DNA of 64,000 nucleotides from Bugulina stolonifera (Eukaryota > Bryozoa > Gymnolaemata > Cheilostomatida > Bugulidae): positions 12,273,001 through 12,337,000 of the forward strand of contig OW285196.1 in assembly GCA_935421135.1 (NCBI GenBank), given 5' to 3'. A model generated the notes under the pieces. It had not been told where the DNA came from and did not search any database. It worked only from the letters and a program-made list of their open reading frames with translations. Position numbers and translations under genes: made by a program. Every line of letters begins with the position of its first letter. The first letter of the stretch is position 1. Below are positions 1 to 14,811 of the stretch, in pieces.

Positions 1-32
1 AGCTAATAGTGTACTGCATATTTAAATATGAA

Positions 33-237
33 TGTGTATATCTACATAGACTGAGTGTGTATATCTATATAAACCGAGTGTGTATATCTACATAGACCGA
101 GTGTGCATACCTACATAGACCGAGTGTGCATATCTACATAGACCGAGTGTGTATATCTACATAGACCGAGTGTGTATATCTACATAGACCGAGTGTGCAT
201 ATCTACATAGACCGAGTGTGCATATCTACATAGACCG
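33..237. repeat. 23-bp minisatellite, about 9 copies
   Basis: Tandem copies of a 23-bp unit reading GTGTATATCTACATAGACCG plus AGT. Copies differ by single changes such as TGTGTATA versus TGTGCATA. No spacer sequence separates the units. Confidence 0.9.
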
Positions 238-1053
238 TAGGTAGATAGAGACATTGTATACATGCATTGGCAAGTTTAGTCAGTTGATTTCTATGAAATA
301 CTCAGGTAAATACGACAATAATTTTCGCTAAAACTTCCTAACTAGTCGTCCCACAACAAATATGCACTGTATAGCTTACACGTATGGCTACTCTGTATTT
401 TGGTACAGGGGTATTATGATGTCTAACATTACAGTACATAAAAACTTGTATATCATGTGGATATGATGGTGATAGACTGTCAGGCACCAATATATCCACT
501 AATTCCTGTCCAGAACTAGGAACCCAGGCTACGTAGGCCTATGGGCTAGTAAGAACTTGGTCTCAATGACCATCACAGGTGCAATTACTGGTACAGTAAC
601 ATTTACTGAATCACCATAAATACTTGAGGATTAGAAAATGATTTTATCTTGGTAATTTCCGACTATATACCAATTTATAGACTAAAATATAGTGATACAT
701 GATATATAATGAGCAAGAACGTCTTAGAACTAATAAGAACATATGAATTATACTACATTAACATAAAATATGTAATCATAAATGTGGTAATATATGGAAA
801 TCCATGGATTGTTATACAGTAGGAAATAGAACACAGGAACAAAGAAGAGTAAGAGTCATCAAAAACAACAAAGTACATCTTAGAGACAACGGGAGGGGGG
901 TTAGTTCCTCCCGTATATTAGGGGTAAGCAAAACATAGGAAGTACTGAGCTAACTCAACTAGTCCCCTTTAATTTCGCACTGGCATGTATTTGAGTTCGA
1001 AGATTGATTGAAATAGCTGTAGTCTGGCCTTCTACCTAATGACTACAAGTCAC

Positions 1054-1306
1054 CCTCTATAATATATAAACTCAGCACTGTAGACTCTATACTCTATAAT
1101 ATATAAACTCAGCACTGTAGACTCTATACTCTATAATATATAAACTCAGCACTGTAGACTCTATACTCTATAATATATAAACTCAACACTGTAGACTCTA
1201 TACTCTATAATATATAAACTCAGCACTGTAGACTCTATACTCTATAATATATAAACTCAGCACTGTAGACTCTATACTCTATAATATATAAACTCAGCAC
1301 TGTAGA
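1054..1306. repeat. 37-bp minisatellite, about 7 copies
   Basis: Nearly identical tandem 37-bp units starting CTCTATAATATATAAACTCA. One unit has AACTCAACAC instead of AACTCAGCAC. The very low divergence suggests recent expansion. Confidence 0.92.
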
Positions 1307-1487
1307 CAGGAAATATTGATATCGGAAATTAGAAACTTGTGTAATTGTGGAGTTCACTGCTCACCAGCTTACTGTATGGAGGCATCATAACAATAATTAT
1401 ATAATAATATTAGTAGTACATCCAATAATCATTGGGCTTACAAATTAACCTCTACTGTTAGTTGATTGGATATAAGATGACACTGAC

Positions 1488-4400
1488 CTCTCCATTGAAT
1501 GGATTAATCTCAAATGGTAGACTCTGTGTCCCAGTTATGGAGTAAGTTAAGAGAGCATTGTCTCCAGCATCATCATCAGTAGCACTGGCGATAGTAACCA
1601 GGGTACCTGCGAATAAAAATAATTAACTCTAACTATGGCACAGAAAGATATATGATTAAAATTTGCTAGAAAAAAACATTATTTTATTTTTTACAATTAA
1701 TTACAATAACATTGAATCTGACAACAACCATAGGAGAAAGTTTTTTTATTATGATTTCGGTATTATTGAACAAACTTTTGACCATTACGGTAACAAATCA
1801 GGATTTGTGAACTCACAATCGGGGATTCCATAACCCGTGGTTTGTGATTGGGGCAGCAGGGAGGGGGGGGGGTTAACGAAACTATGCTCTCTTAATTCAA
1901 AAAGCCAACTTTGTGGCTTGGTCTTCACACAGTGTCAACTATTATAAGTTTGATGAATTGTAGGTGTGCATTGCATGTGCACTATGTGTGTATAAGTGTA
2001 TAATCATATACAGTGTACGTGCTAGCAATACATTACACACAGCACACATAAATGTAGAACAGATGTACTACAGTTGTACACTTTTCAGTTTATGAAAATC
2101 TGATACTAAATGTATAGCCAAGCTCAATGCAATGATTCATTCTATTGAAACAAATTCAATTCCATTATGTTTATTTAACAAAACACCTTCCCTAGTTGAC
2201 ATTGTACCAACTAGTAAACACTAGCTAAGTGTAGCAAATATGTTCTTAATTCTAGTATAGTACAATACATACACAGAGTGGATTTATACATGGATCAGGC
2301 TACTGTATGTGTGGCAAAGAGTTATGTTTGCACCTTCAGGCAGAGGTATACCATTTCTAACAGGAAATAAAAACTTAGAATTCTGGGAAACATATTCTCA
2401 AGCCACCACTAAGTATATAGTAGAGATGTTATTGATAGTATGATATGTATTAGTAATGCCTCCATTGCTACTTACCTATATTACTATTCTCTGGTAGTGG
2501 CTTATCTATAGGTGTAGTAAACACTGGGGAGTTGTCATTCTCGTCTCTAATGGTCACTACAAACTTTACGATGTACTCGAATCTTTCCAGTGCATTCAGC
2601 TTAGCCCTCAATCTTACCTAAATTGTAAATGAGGTTAGAGATTAAAGTTTCACAGGCTATGTCTGAGTGTGGCAGCCGAAGTGAAGCAATAATAATGATA
2701 GACTAAGAAAGAAAGAAATTATTGTCTGCTTCAAATATTTTAATTATACCAACTGTCATAATATATTTTACTTCCACAAAAGTGGCAAAATAATAAAAAA
2801 TAAAACACTTCTACAAGCAGGAGTTATTAAGTGTAAAAGGTCACTAGTAACAGATGGACACTACCACCAGCCAGACAGTCCATCATAACAAGACAAGTTT
2901 GGACAAGTTAATTTGGAATAAGTGTTTTTCTTTTGACACCCCAACACAGAGATGCAATGTATTATATTATTGCAGCAAATGGCCTCTTTCAAAGTAAACC
3001 CATAACTAGTTGAGTGTCTACACCGCAGACATACCTGGGAAATTTCAATATTTATATTAAATATTACACACATATTATATATAATATATTATATTTTCCA
3101 GGTGCCTATAAAATATCGAATGGACTAATCCCCTTGTTTGATACTTGATTTAGCACTCTTATCAGTCCACGAAAAGTGTTTGACCAAAGCGAAGAATGTC
3201 TCTATGTGGAGATTGTATGTAACAATTGAGATATTATATCGCTGATATATTGGATAGCCTTAGCTCTAATTCTCCACAGGGCATAATAGATGAGAGGAAC
3301 ACAATATATATATAACCTATATACTGGAAACTGAGGCTAATAGATGATATAACATATTTTAGTCAATGCCCAGAGGCTAGGGGTGTCATATTTCTGCACT
3401 ATCCATTGTCTGCTCAGTTAGTCCTCAGACTAACTTGTCAGAGCTAATACAATAAAGTACATTAGCAAAGTTTAAATATTTATTCTACGGCTACAGATTT
3501 TAACAGATTAATTTTCTTTCAGGGAAAGTTTTAAATCATTCCAATTTGACTCTGAAGAATAGTTGACACAAAACTACAAACTTGTATGAAGCTACTGAGT
3601 CTAGCTGTTCATCCGCTGACGTTTTAGGGAGGCCATATTGTATTTGCCCGTATCTGTTGTTATGTTGTGCAACTACATGCTCACCTCTAGTCTGGTCTGG
3701 TAGTTTTTCTCAGCGTCTATTGGTTTCTTGAGGAACAGAACTCCACTAGTTGAGTGAACTCTAAAGGAGTCAAGGTCATCCGACACAATACGATACGTCG
3801 CGTCAATCGAATCCTGAGGTGGGGCAATGTAATGCAGAGGTGTACCTGCAATATTATATCAATGTTATGTATGCGGATATACCCAGGACAGCATATATTA
3901 AATAGAAATACAATCCATTACCTGAAAGCTCTTGAACCCTGGCCTAACAACTCACGGTAATTTACCCTGAGTGCTAGACGACATACTAGTTCTAAGCTGC
4001 ATAGTAACTATCTACAAGTGGATCTGCCAATTCAACGACTACAGATCTTATCTATTGACTGAGTTGTGACAATGTAGTATTTCAACCATTCCACCGGAAT
4101 TACAATATTCCGTGGCTATGAGTTCGCCAACCAACTTATCGGCTACAGATGTACAGTACAGTGCAGGTGAACTAATAACATACCGGCTGGCAAACCCTCG
4201 TCAATCTCAAGGAATACCATCTCTTCTTCTTTCATCTCCTTGTTAGACGTAATGAGATCCAGAGTTATGGAGGTGGTAGAGGACCGAGCTGGACTACCTT
4301 TATCCCAAGCTTGTATTGTGATGTTTACCTGTAAGCAAATTACGTCAGGACATTGTAATTCCCTGTAATACAACAACTGTAACATTTCTATGGTAAAACT

Positions 4401-6584
4401 CCGTATAATGGCGTAGGGTAGAAGTGTATTGTGGGTAGACAGTAGAAGAGCATTGTGGGTAGATAAGGATGGCATGTGTAGCTGAGTGGAGTAGGCACGC
4501 AGGTAAGTAGACAGGCTGGAGACAGTTTTATTATCATGTACTATAACTGTGACTATTCAGTGCATACCAGCACCACATGGCAGGGTCACCTTGGTGTTTT
4601 ATGCATTAATAAAAGGCCTACAGCAATATCTAACCACAGCAGTGGATAAGGTATTGAGGTAATAAAATATAATATTACACAATCATTGCATTAACATTGT
4701 GAAACTGTAAAAAAGAACACTACATAGCTAAAAAACTGATAGCTTCAGTACCTGGTGTCCAATCTCCCGCAGTGATTGAGCCACTTGTAGTTGATACTCT
4801 GCGGCGTGAGGCTGTGAGAGTGTTGTGGGCCTTAGGCTAAAGTAAAGTCGAACGTCTCTAATTTTAGAACCAACTGCAGAGATTATCTCTACAGATTGGA
4901 TGTCTCCATTTAACCCAGAATCTATATCCAGTACCTAAAGGAGAACATAAACAGTGCAGAGACAAATGGACAGAATTCCCCTTGAACGTTGGTAGTTGGT
5001 GGGTACCACTATCTCCATATTTATCAACAGATCCAATCAGAAATGGGGAGATAAATCAAAGGAAGTGATGTCATATTATAATTAGGATGAATGGGTACCT
5101 GATGTGTGATAAGAAACGCTAGCTTGTAAGTATACTAGATAGAGCACAGATAACACTATGTTATTCACTGTATGGTCAGGTAGAGTGTATCCTGTCATTA
5201 CACTAAGAGTGTTACTAGATACATCAAGCATACGCAACAACCAATCAACATTCATGGAAATCTAGAATGTCTATAAATTTCAGATGAATAATTTATATGT
5301 ACATAAAGTATAGAAATCATATTACCATAAGTATCTATACAAATCTACATTACTGAGATGTGTATTGTGTAGGATTATCTAGGCCTACTGTGTATATATA
5401 CATTTGCAGGTAGGCTATACAATATATTTATTCACATTTCAAGTATTGATATGCAACCCTCAAGTGACGCTGTGTTAGCAGATACATTTGGAAATCTGTA
5501 TAAGCCTACTACATCTGTATACAACCTGACCCAATGAAAACTCTGGACAATACATCCTGTAACATGGATACACCGGGCTCACCTTGATCAACATGATAGC
5601 GATGCCAACTGGTTCGAACGCATTAATAGGTGGCCTCTCGGATATAATGAACTGTGGGGAGTTGTCGTTCCTTTGGATGATGTTGAATATTACTTCAGCT
5701 CTAGTCTGACGACCCGCCCCTCTGTTTGAGGCAACTATGTAGTTAGTATACTGTCTTTTACCTGCAATGGAGCAAAAGCGGGCAAACATTATACACAGAC
5801 ATATCTAGTTTAAACCATTATAACAAAAATAATTAGTAATGAGTGCATTTCAGACTTCGATAAAGTGTTATAAAAGTCACTTTCCGTTTAGTAACTATAG
5901 GGCCTACTTACCAGCGGCTGAAATGTTCCGAGTAATATAGATGTCACCGATCGTCGGGTGAACCGCAAATTCTGGTAACCAGTTCTCAAATGAGTAATAA
6001 ACCTCTGCATTGATCCCTTCATCAGCGTCTGTGGCCTTGACAGAGCCAATAGTAGAGAAGAGGTCAACAGATTCCGGTACATCGAATGTATACTTTAGTT
6101 CAGTAAACAATGGCGGAGCATCATTGATATCCAGTAATGTAATATCCACTCTGGTGTACATACCGTCCATAACTCGTCCATCCGTGAACGTTATCACTGC
6201 CTTCACGTTTAATGAATAGTACGACTTCCATTCACGATTGAGATTAGTTGAACCGTCTGTTTTAGTTCGTATAAATAGGAATGCAAAATCGCCAACTCGT
6301 AAAAGTTCGGCTTTGAATTGATTTGTTGATTCGGAGTTTCTGCTAGATTTAGTTATACGATATTTTATATGTTCTACTTTGTGTGGGGACGGTAGATGTA
6401 TGCCCATCCGTTCATCTGTTGTAACATATAGTTTCTCACAGGCTACAGAACATTCTTTTATTTTTCCTGTATAATGCGACTTAGTGAATGACCAGTCATC
6501 CGCACTGGACACTACAGTTAAAGTGTGAATAAGAAATAGACCAACGCCGGCCAAACGCCATGAGGAGCACCATTTCCCAGCCAT
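1488..6584 (-). CDS. Cadherin, N-terminal part (partial, runs off left edge)
   Basis: The 5' part of a cell-surface calcium-dependent adhesion protein. Seven exons join in phase (5' to 3'): 6584-5912, 5761-5583, 4934-4752, 4328-4184, 3845-3685, 2617-2476 and 1606-1488, giving 534 codons. The start ATG at 6584 opens a hydrophobic signal peptide, residues 1 to about 27, ending VVSSADD. Exon 1 carries the calcium-binding linker DINDAPP (about residues 152-158) and a DADEG motif. Exon 2 has RNDNSPQF, exon 6 has DENDNSPVF, and exon 7 has TDDDAGDNA, all typical of extracellular cadherin repeats. Introns alternate between phase 1 and phase 0. The membrane segment and tail are outside the window, so I cannot say whether this is a protocadherin, FAT, dachsous or another subtype. 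Confidence 0.9.
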
Positions 6585-9500
6585 CGTGGCGTTTAGTAGT
6601 TAAAGTAGAGTGGGCAGACAATCCATTTTCTATTCACCGATACACGAGCCAAGTACCAGGGGACTTACTCTAGTTGATATGGCCGCCGTATAACTTGTTG
6701 AACTCTATCTACAAAGATAAAGCGTAGCAGATTAATATACTGATAGTTGAAGAGAGTTGACTCAAAACTAGGAAACTAAGAATAAATTACTCTTCATCAC
6801 CATGGAGTTAATGAACTATGTGTTCAGTTCACATTCATATAATAGATGGTAGGACTTGTCAAGGGTATAATCTTGACAGATGGGGTGCAACAACCATATT
6901 ATACATTAGCCATTACCAAAGTTGAAGAATTCACTAAATTGGCACATATATATAATATGGAGATTAGCATAGTTGAAGGAAACCATTGCAGTCGGGGCAA
7001 TAAATTTGTAGATTCCCTTGAAATGCAAATTTTTAGCCAAGGTTACTATAAGAAGCAGAATTATGATTACACACACGCTGACAAACAGCAAACCAATGTT
7101 GAAATATAAAGAGATATGGGGCTTATACTATATCATATTCCTATCTATGTATTTGATACATTTATGTAAACAGAGATAAGGATTGGGTGAACCTCAGTCT
7201 ACAGTCTAGAGTTACTTTAGAAAGGGTAGAGAGTTACTCTCTAGTACTGGAGGTAACTAGGAGACTGTACTCTAATGACCAGGGTCTTCTATCACTCGTA
7301 ATTAAACTCTCACAACCTAATTAGTACCTGTATCAGAGGTGAGTGTTTTATGGCCTGCTAGTTTGGCAGGCGTTTGGTCGTTGTTAGTGATTCCGAGAAC
7401 AGAAATGGAAATGCACGGAACATAACCTCTTCAACATAACAAAACTAATTTCCTAACGTTTAAGTATTGTAATTACATATTAGAATGCATTATATGACAT
7501 CAAAAGTTGTCACATCTCTAGGAGTTGAATTAATAACGTAGTTAAAAAGTAACAGTGAGCAAGTAACATAAAGGTTTGACTCTTTGTCACTAGTCGTGCA
7601 AACACCAAGCATGGAAGAATTTAGACTTGAGGTCTCAGGTTCAAGTAATGCTGTCGTGGAACGTGAGCTCTTCTACTCAGAGCTGAGCTTCTGTAGCACT
7701 GATTACTGATTACAAGGCAGCATCCAAAAGACAAAAAGCAGGGTATGCTCAATAACTCACAATTGATATAGTAATAAAAGTAGAATATCAATTGACTTCC
7801 CTGGCTGTAATGAACTCAAGAGAAAGAAAGAAATATCAATATTCTGTTACAATAGGCCATCAAATCACTCATTGAACGATGAGGATACTCAGAAAGTGTC
7901 TGCTGATTCATCACATCCCAGACTGAAACAATCACTGACAGCTAGCTACTGAATGAAATGCCTAGTGTTGGCACATAGGTTTACTATACCACAAATATCT
8001 GCTAATCACCTCATTTGGTTGGTTTGTGTGGCCTCAGAGCAATTATCACCTGTGACGGTCTACGTAGATGTGCCAAAATTTGGCATAAAAGTAATAAATT
8101 CATTACATATTTTCGGCTAGTTGCTTGGTCATCCAGAGCTATTGCATTAAATCAAATGGGCAATAAACTGACACCATATTGACCTACTGTATAGACTGAT
8201 TTGTAACGAGACAGTATGATATGAAATATAGAATAAAATAGATAAAATAAATATATCCCCCTTTCTAATCTCATAACAGCTGCTTCGTATCATACATTGC
8301 AATAGAATATGATAGGCCCTACTAATACACATAATATAGTATTATATGACATGCAACTATAATGATAGTTTACAGATTACATATCAAAGAGTTTTACAGT
8401 AAGAAAGCCCTATAATTGAGTAAATTTAATTTATTTTTTTCAACCTATTATTGGGTTTATCGTAGAGTAAATTTATTTCCCACAGGCATCGATCAGAGTT
8501 GTAGAAGGTTTCACAGGGTCTGCAATGCGCACACTTACAAGTAAATACCAGTCACAGAGATAAGCAATGAATATATGGAGACACATCAGTGTATATAAGC
8601 TCTTATCAAATTATTATTTAGTTAATGACTAACAGGAATATTCATGACCCACTACGAAACTGAATATTGATGGAAATCTTGTCTCAGGAGAAATTAAATG
8701 CATTACAAGATGTTTGAATTGGGACGATCCTTGTATAACAAATAGTGCAGAATATGGACTGATCACATCTTGCGAGCAACATATTTTTTAAATATTACAG
8801 ATAAATTGAATAGATAGGCGGAGACGCCATTTTGGACTGAGTGCTATCATCACTGAAACAATCAGACAGGCCTACATTTACCAAACTGACTTGGTTTACC
8901 ATTAGGCAGCAAACTCAAAACCGTAAAGTCATCAAAAGAAGATAGTATATTTTCCTATAACTACATTATTATTATTACAACAACTAGACATTGCTTTACC
9001 TTAAGCAGCTACAATGAAATGAAATGGTACATTATATTCTACTAATGGAGGAAGGATAGAGGGATGAGATATAAACTGATAAGCAATTTCTTTGTCTTCT
9101 GAATCAAAGAATCATATCTTGAAAGATTTAAAGCAAGTCACGCCCAAAGTCATATTAGTGCAAATAATCATAAGATATATTGAACAATAAATAATAATAA
9201 ATATAGTTTGAATTCTTTATGTTTTGTCTGCCAGAATTGATTGATAAGCGAGATATTACAAGAAGTTCAGCTAGAATGCATCTAAAGAATCGCAGGAGGA
9301 AAAGTTAAACTATCAGCAAATTGTTTGGTAAAAATACAATTGAAAAACCGACCTAAAATTATCAACGCTCATGCCTCAATATGCCAATTAAGTAAGAAAC
9401 CAACTAGTACATTAGTCTACCTGACCAGTAGTTGAGGCCTAGTAGAACTACAGGGTCCAGTGGCAAACCAAGGTTAGCATAGTCTAGACTAGTAGTATAA

Positions 9501-10409
9501 GGTTTCTAAACTAACAATAATGAAAGTACTGTATGGTTTAAATCACCTATACACCTCTTAAACTCACCTACTAATCAAAGATTACAAAGCACAATGAAAA
9601 TAAGGTTTCATTCAAACTGAAATGTAAAAGGCTTTAAATTACCAAACACTCTAGAAATAATGAATAGCCTCTCAAATATATTATAGTTTAGAGAGCCTGC
9701 ATCTAGTGAAACACTTGGCCTCAGGCAAGTGGCTTCTTGGGGTGATATGAGACCAGTCATCACTAAGACGAGGTGTAGTGTAGACGTTGATGATAGAATG
9801 CAAAGCCATAAACTCACATTCATTAGTTAGAGGTCATAGGTTTTACACCTCTCTAATTATAAAGTGCGAAAACAGAAAATGCTGACTTTGATATCAATAG
9901 AAATCACTGCTGAAGTTGATTAGCCTTTAGAGGCCATGCTGAGACATACAGCAGGCAAGCAGTGCCCAGTGGTCAGACCCTACTATGTTATTTAGTACAT
10001 GTCTATGTCTATGGGTCAAATAAATGCAAGCAGCGAATTGTAGGAAACCAACACTACGGATAAATGCTAATGTTCAACGACAAATCCCTGCCTAGACTAC
10101 TGAAACGCAAGTTCACTGACTGATAAAACCATCAAGATTTATTTGGTTTACTCAGTAATCAGTGAACTGCCACCTTCTACAAACCATTAAGCACTTCATC
10201 TAAGCTGATTAACCCAGGTGTTGAATGGGGGTGACCCTAGTAGTGTGTGAAAAGTTGTCAATTTTCTAGAAGAGAATAATGGCTCTTGACAATGGCCTTG
10301 TCACCCTTTCACTATTGTTTAAAATGCTACAAAAGCAAAAACTACGGCACAGGCACTCACTTGGCTAACAATGGAACATGACCCTAAAATAAACATCCCT
10401 CTTGGGTAA

Positions 10410-10846
10410 AGTCATCTGAAGTAAAAGGACTAGAAGAACAGCTATGAGACACTAAACCATCCCAAGTAAAGACTGGAGGAACAGCTATAAGACACTAAGT
10501 CACCCCAAGTAAAGACTGGAGGAACAGCTATAAGATACTAAGTCATCCCAAGTAAAGACTGGAGGAACAGCTATAAGATACTAAGTCATCCCAAGTAAAG
10601 ACTGGAAGAACAGCTATGGGACACTAAGTCATCCCAAGTAAAGACTGGAGGAACAGCTATGGGACACTAAGTCATGCCAACTGAAAAGACTAGAGGAGCA
10701 GCTATGGGACACTAAGTCATCCCAAGTAAAAACTGGAGGAACAACTGTAAGACACTAAGTCATGCCAAGTGAAGACTGGAGGAACAAGTGTGAGACACTA
10801 AGTCATGCCAAGTGAAGACTGGAGGAACAAGTGTGAGACACCAAAG
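10410..10846. repeat. 43-bp minisatellite, about 10 copies
   Basis: Tandem units built around GGAGGAACAGCTATAAGACA followed by CTAAGTCATCCCAAGTAAAG. Later copies drift, for example AACAAGTGTGAGACAC near 10780-10840. The gradient from similar to diverged units suggests an older array. Confidence 0.88.
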
Positions 10847-12971
10847 CTGGTGATTCAAGTATGACACCCACCATATGAGATGGTAGAAAATATGATAGCA
10901 AACAGTCTTAAATTTTGAGCCAAGAATAAACACAAACATCTATAATGTCAACTAGCATGTGATAGACAAACATATTTAAAAATCAAATAGGATTACTTTG
11001 TCCATTAATGTAGTCCGCTAGCACATCTCCCTAGGCACACCCCTGATTGAGTTCAACTTCTATTAGTTTGTATAATACTTAGGCTAATTAGAGAAAGGGT
11101 TTTTATATTCATGGGGAAAATAGACAAGCAAGGGTTGACATTAAATACCAATCAACAAAAAAAAAAACAAGTTCTCTGTCAGAGCTTGGGCCTACAACTA
11201 CCAACAAACATTTTTGCCCCATTTAATGTAATAGCCAAGCTGCCATATATTCTAAAACCCCATGAGCTTCCACACTACCACTACCTACTATCTAGTAGAA
11301 CACGAAAACTCTGACCAGGTACCATGTGCCCAGTACCACTACTAATAGTAATCCAACTGCTTGCATTGCTGCTGCTGTCACTTCTACTGCTAATGTTAAA
11401 CTATAACAACACCTACTACTACAACTAATACTAGCTGGCTACCGCTGTAGGTGTTTGGAGAAGACCAAAACTTGAATGATTGAAACCACAAGCTACCACA
11501 AGTGTGTTCACTCCTTTAGTAGATGAAACAGATAAGACCAATAACCTTTGTTGTTCAGTAGAAGAATTAATACTGTGTAGTTTGGATCTCCATTTGAAAG
11601 GTAGAATAGCAGCAACATTCAAATTTGAATAAAATACTATAACCACAGAACACAGTTCACCAGACAGGAAATCTTGGAAGCGACAGCTTATATTCACTTG
11701 AACGTAACTGAGCATAAATTTACTTCAAGTAAAATCAATTTGATGCAAGTGTAATATAGCAGTATATTTTTCAAACAGCCTCAAGGGCTGAATCTTAGCA
11801 ACAGAGCTGTATGTTATAAGTGCAGTCTACTATTTGCACAGTCGATGTTATGTTAGACTGTAAGCTTATACATGTAGTTTATAAACGAAAGGCCTGTGCC
11901 TGTCAGCTATTCCACAATAATATAATGATTAAACTTGTATGCCAATATTCTATATGCCCAGTGACATCATGCCTCCCGAGTCGAATTAGACAGTGTTTAG
12001 GAACTTTAATCACAGACTGAATACCAAAAATGTAAATCTGCACACCAGGTGTATCTGAATAAACCATCATGTAAAGCAATATCTAATTTGCTACTATAAT
12101 TGGCTAGCAATCCGAAAACATAACAGCCGAAGTGAGTCTATGCACCCAAATTCAATAAGACTGGAAGAAAAATCAATCTGGCCAGCTGTGAAATAAACAG
12201 TTTAGATGTGAAGTTGTGAGTGATGCTATATAGGGCCAATTAACAGTATACAAAAGAGGGGTAATTATTTTAGATATCTCCATATATAATGAGAGATAGA
12301 AAAATTATGAAAATAATTGTGTGTACAGATGTTGCACAAATTAAATCATTTTTTTGCCGTCAGCCATTATTATTTGGTGTCCTTTCATATTTAAAAATTT
12401 TCACATTTAAAAATGCACTAGACTAGCCACCAGATCGATAGACATTAGAAATAAGTCTAAGATATCGAAGTTCAGATAAAGTTGGATAGAAATGCCAATT
12501 GCTATTTAGATCAACAGTGAAGATTCTTTAGTGAGAAGGTCAACACACAAAATAGATGTTTGCTTGGGGAAGAATGCTGAGCAGTTGACTCTGTAAACAA
12601 CGCTGGCAGGTAGAGGAAGGTGGATCAATGAAAATATTCCTAGTCTCATTCTTTTGATATCAAGATAACAATGAGCAGAGATAAACTACATGAGTTGGTC
12701 GAGCCTACTCCCAAACACTCATACATGATGTACAATTGATGAATTTATCGGAAGTGCAAGACCATATTATATATCAATGAAAGCATGTTCAAAAAGTACA
12801 CAATGGAAAGCTTCCCAACAAATTTATTGTTTTTAGATGTCCAATAGATACAAGCAGCAGCTGTACTGCGGTAACAATAATGAGTAGATAAATTTTATGG
12901 CCCATTATATTGAATCTAATGGCAGTTAAAAATGCAAGAACCATTTATCATGATCTAGCAATACCACTCCA

Positions 12972-13002
12972 ACATTCTGGTACTATTATAGTACCAGAAT
13001 GT
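12972..13002. repeat. Perfect 15-bp-arm hairpin
   Basis: The sequence reads ACATTCTGGTACTAT, one T, then its exact reverse complement. No coding context. Its centre, ACTATTATAGT, is identical to that of the larger hairpin at 36608-36658. Confidence 0.9.
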
Positions 13003-14811
13003 AGTGTAATACTACTAGCTAATACACTAACCAATTGGAGCCATGAAACACCTGAGACGAAATCTTTAGAGTCTCCAAATTTTACAATTTTATAATTTTT
13101 TTATATATATTTTTATTAGTCTGACAATATATAGAGGGTAATACATATTTTCAGAGAAAATTTAGAAATAATTAACTGTGGCACACAGAGGTTCAAAGTT
13201 GATATAAGACTGAAGTAGCCAGTTGAAATAGAAACTAAATACTTTCTGTTAGCTAGGTAAACATTTGACAACCAGCCTTAATAAAAACACAAAAGAATTT
13301 CTGATGAAACCTGAATACAATTATAAATGTTGCTTTTGAATTGAACACAAGTGTCTCACTGAATTAATACAATACCACTAGGTAGTGAAATGTAAGGAAT
13401 TAATCAAAGTTTAATAATAGAAAATGGCAAACTCTAATGCCTAACATAGGACTTGGGATTCCAGTTTTCCTTTCAAGCACAAATGTACAAAGCAACAACT
13501 AACAACAAATGGCAAAATTCAACTCAACTGTACCAAAAGCCATTCCCGGTCAGATAAGTTGGCCTGAAGGTATCAGATTAAATGTACATGTATTTGGAAT
13601 ACAGAATATCATTCAGTTAAGCTAAAATATCAAAATATCAAACCATGCTGTAAGTGGTCATGGTTTAAAGGACTACTGAGCAATGGTTAATGAAATCGCC
13701 AATTTTCTTAAACTACTTTGATTTCAATTAATGAGGGAATCCTGTGTACAATCAAACTATTAAGCATCAAAGTAAAGTTACCAAATCTGAACCACACACA
13801 ACAATAGCTTTACAAATCCCAGAATTACCCAGTTCAGATAGCGACAAGCCAATAAGTATTTGTGATCCTTGAACCTGGCAGACTCACTGAATTAATTCAA
13901 TCAATCATAACCCAACAATAAACCCCAAACACTTTATTCTACAACGAAGGCTTTATTAGGGTTCTGACAGCAAACTCACTAGCAACCATAATTATCAAAA
14001 GTTATCGAACAGTAACGGGCCATTAGTTGAAGAATCAGAATCGAGCTCACAACTACAACACTTATTCAAAGATAGAGAATACTCTGAACTTTGAATTTAC
14101 TCGACTTACTAAGAATAAATATCTCACTAAACCTGCCGATCAGGGTATGATTCATGTGGTCAGGTGGTCAGGTGGGTCGGTATTACAGAATTGATTAATA
14201 AATGGTCTGGCCTGTGATAACAGAACCGGACTGTCTAGCCTGTCTATGTGGAGGTTACAGTTTTGCATAGTTTTATAGCTACTACTTGGTCAGGTAGGCC
14301 TATAATCCTCATATCCCTAGTAGTTTTTGGGAGAAAGCTATTGACATATCTATTGCTGCTCTCACGACTCTCATTGTCAGAGAATGGATCTGCAGTCAGC
14401 TGGTCAGGCATACAATCAGAAGCAGCACTCCCTCTGCTCGAGTAGCCCTAAGTAAGGCTCACACATTCTTTGATTCTTGATGTTAGAAATAAATCACACA
14501 GTATCCACCCGTACCCTCTCAATATAAGTGACGCCCTTTTTATTCGTCAGATCACAGGGGCACTGGCATACTGAAGGTGTAGAAACTTGAGGTGTTAGTA
14601 AGTAAGTACATGTAAGTAATGCTTGTTAGCCTATACGAGTCAAGTTGCACCAGGATCAGTATGAGTAGCCTATAGATGGTTACAGTTTGAGTTTTGTCAA
14701 ATAAGTTTAGTTGATTAACAAGAAAAACCATATAACTCATTTATAGTAAAAGAATAGCACTTTGACTTTAAAATAATTTTCTATAACAACTCAATAAATA
14801 TAATATAAGAT

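Larger units (their letters stand above)
1..1487. other. Cadherin intron, repeat-rich, no exon seen
   Basis: This stretch lies downstream of the last visible cadherin exon (minus strand), so it is probably an intron continuing off the left edge. It holds two minisatellites, annotated separately. I see no further exon with cadherin signatures and good splice sites. Confidence 0.6.
6585..14811. other. Intergenic, about 8.2 kb, no supported gene
   Basis: Upstream of the cadherin start codon and left of the DNA transposon. Reading both strands I find only short open frames without domain signatures or plausible splice partners. It holds a 43-bp minisatellite at 10410-10846 and a perfect hairpin at 12972-13002. 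The first few hundred bases from 6585 are the presumed cadherin 5' UTR and promoter, but I see no clear TATA box. Confidence 0.55.

Noticed and set aside
2861..3073. 70-codon minus-strand frame between cadherin exons
   Set aside because: The flanking exons already join in phase, and the peptide lacks cadherin motifs.
11431..11715. 94-codon minus-strand open frame in the large intergenic region
   Set aside because: No domain signature, no convincing splice sites and no neighbouring exon candidates.
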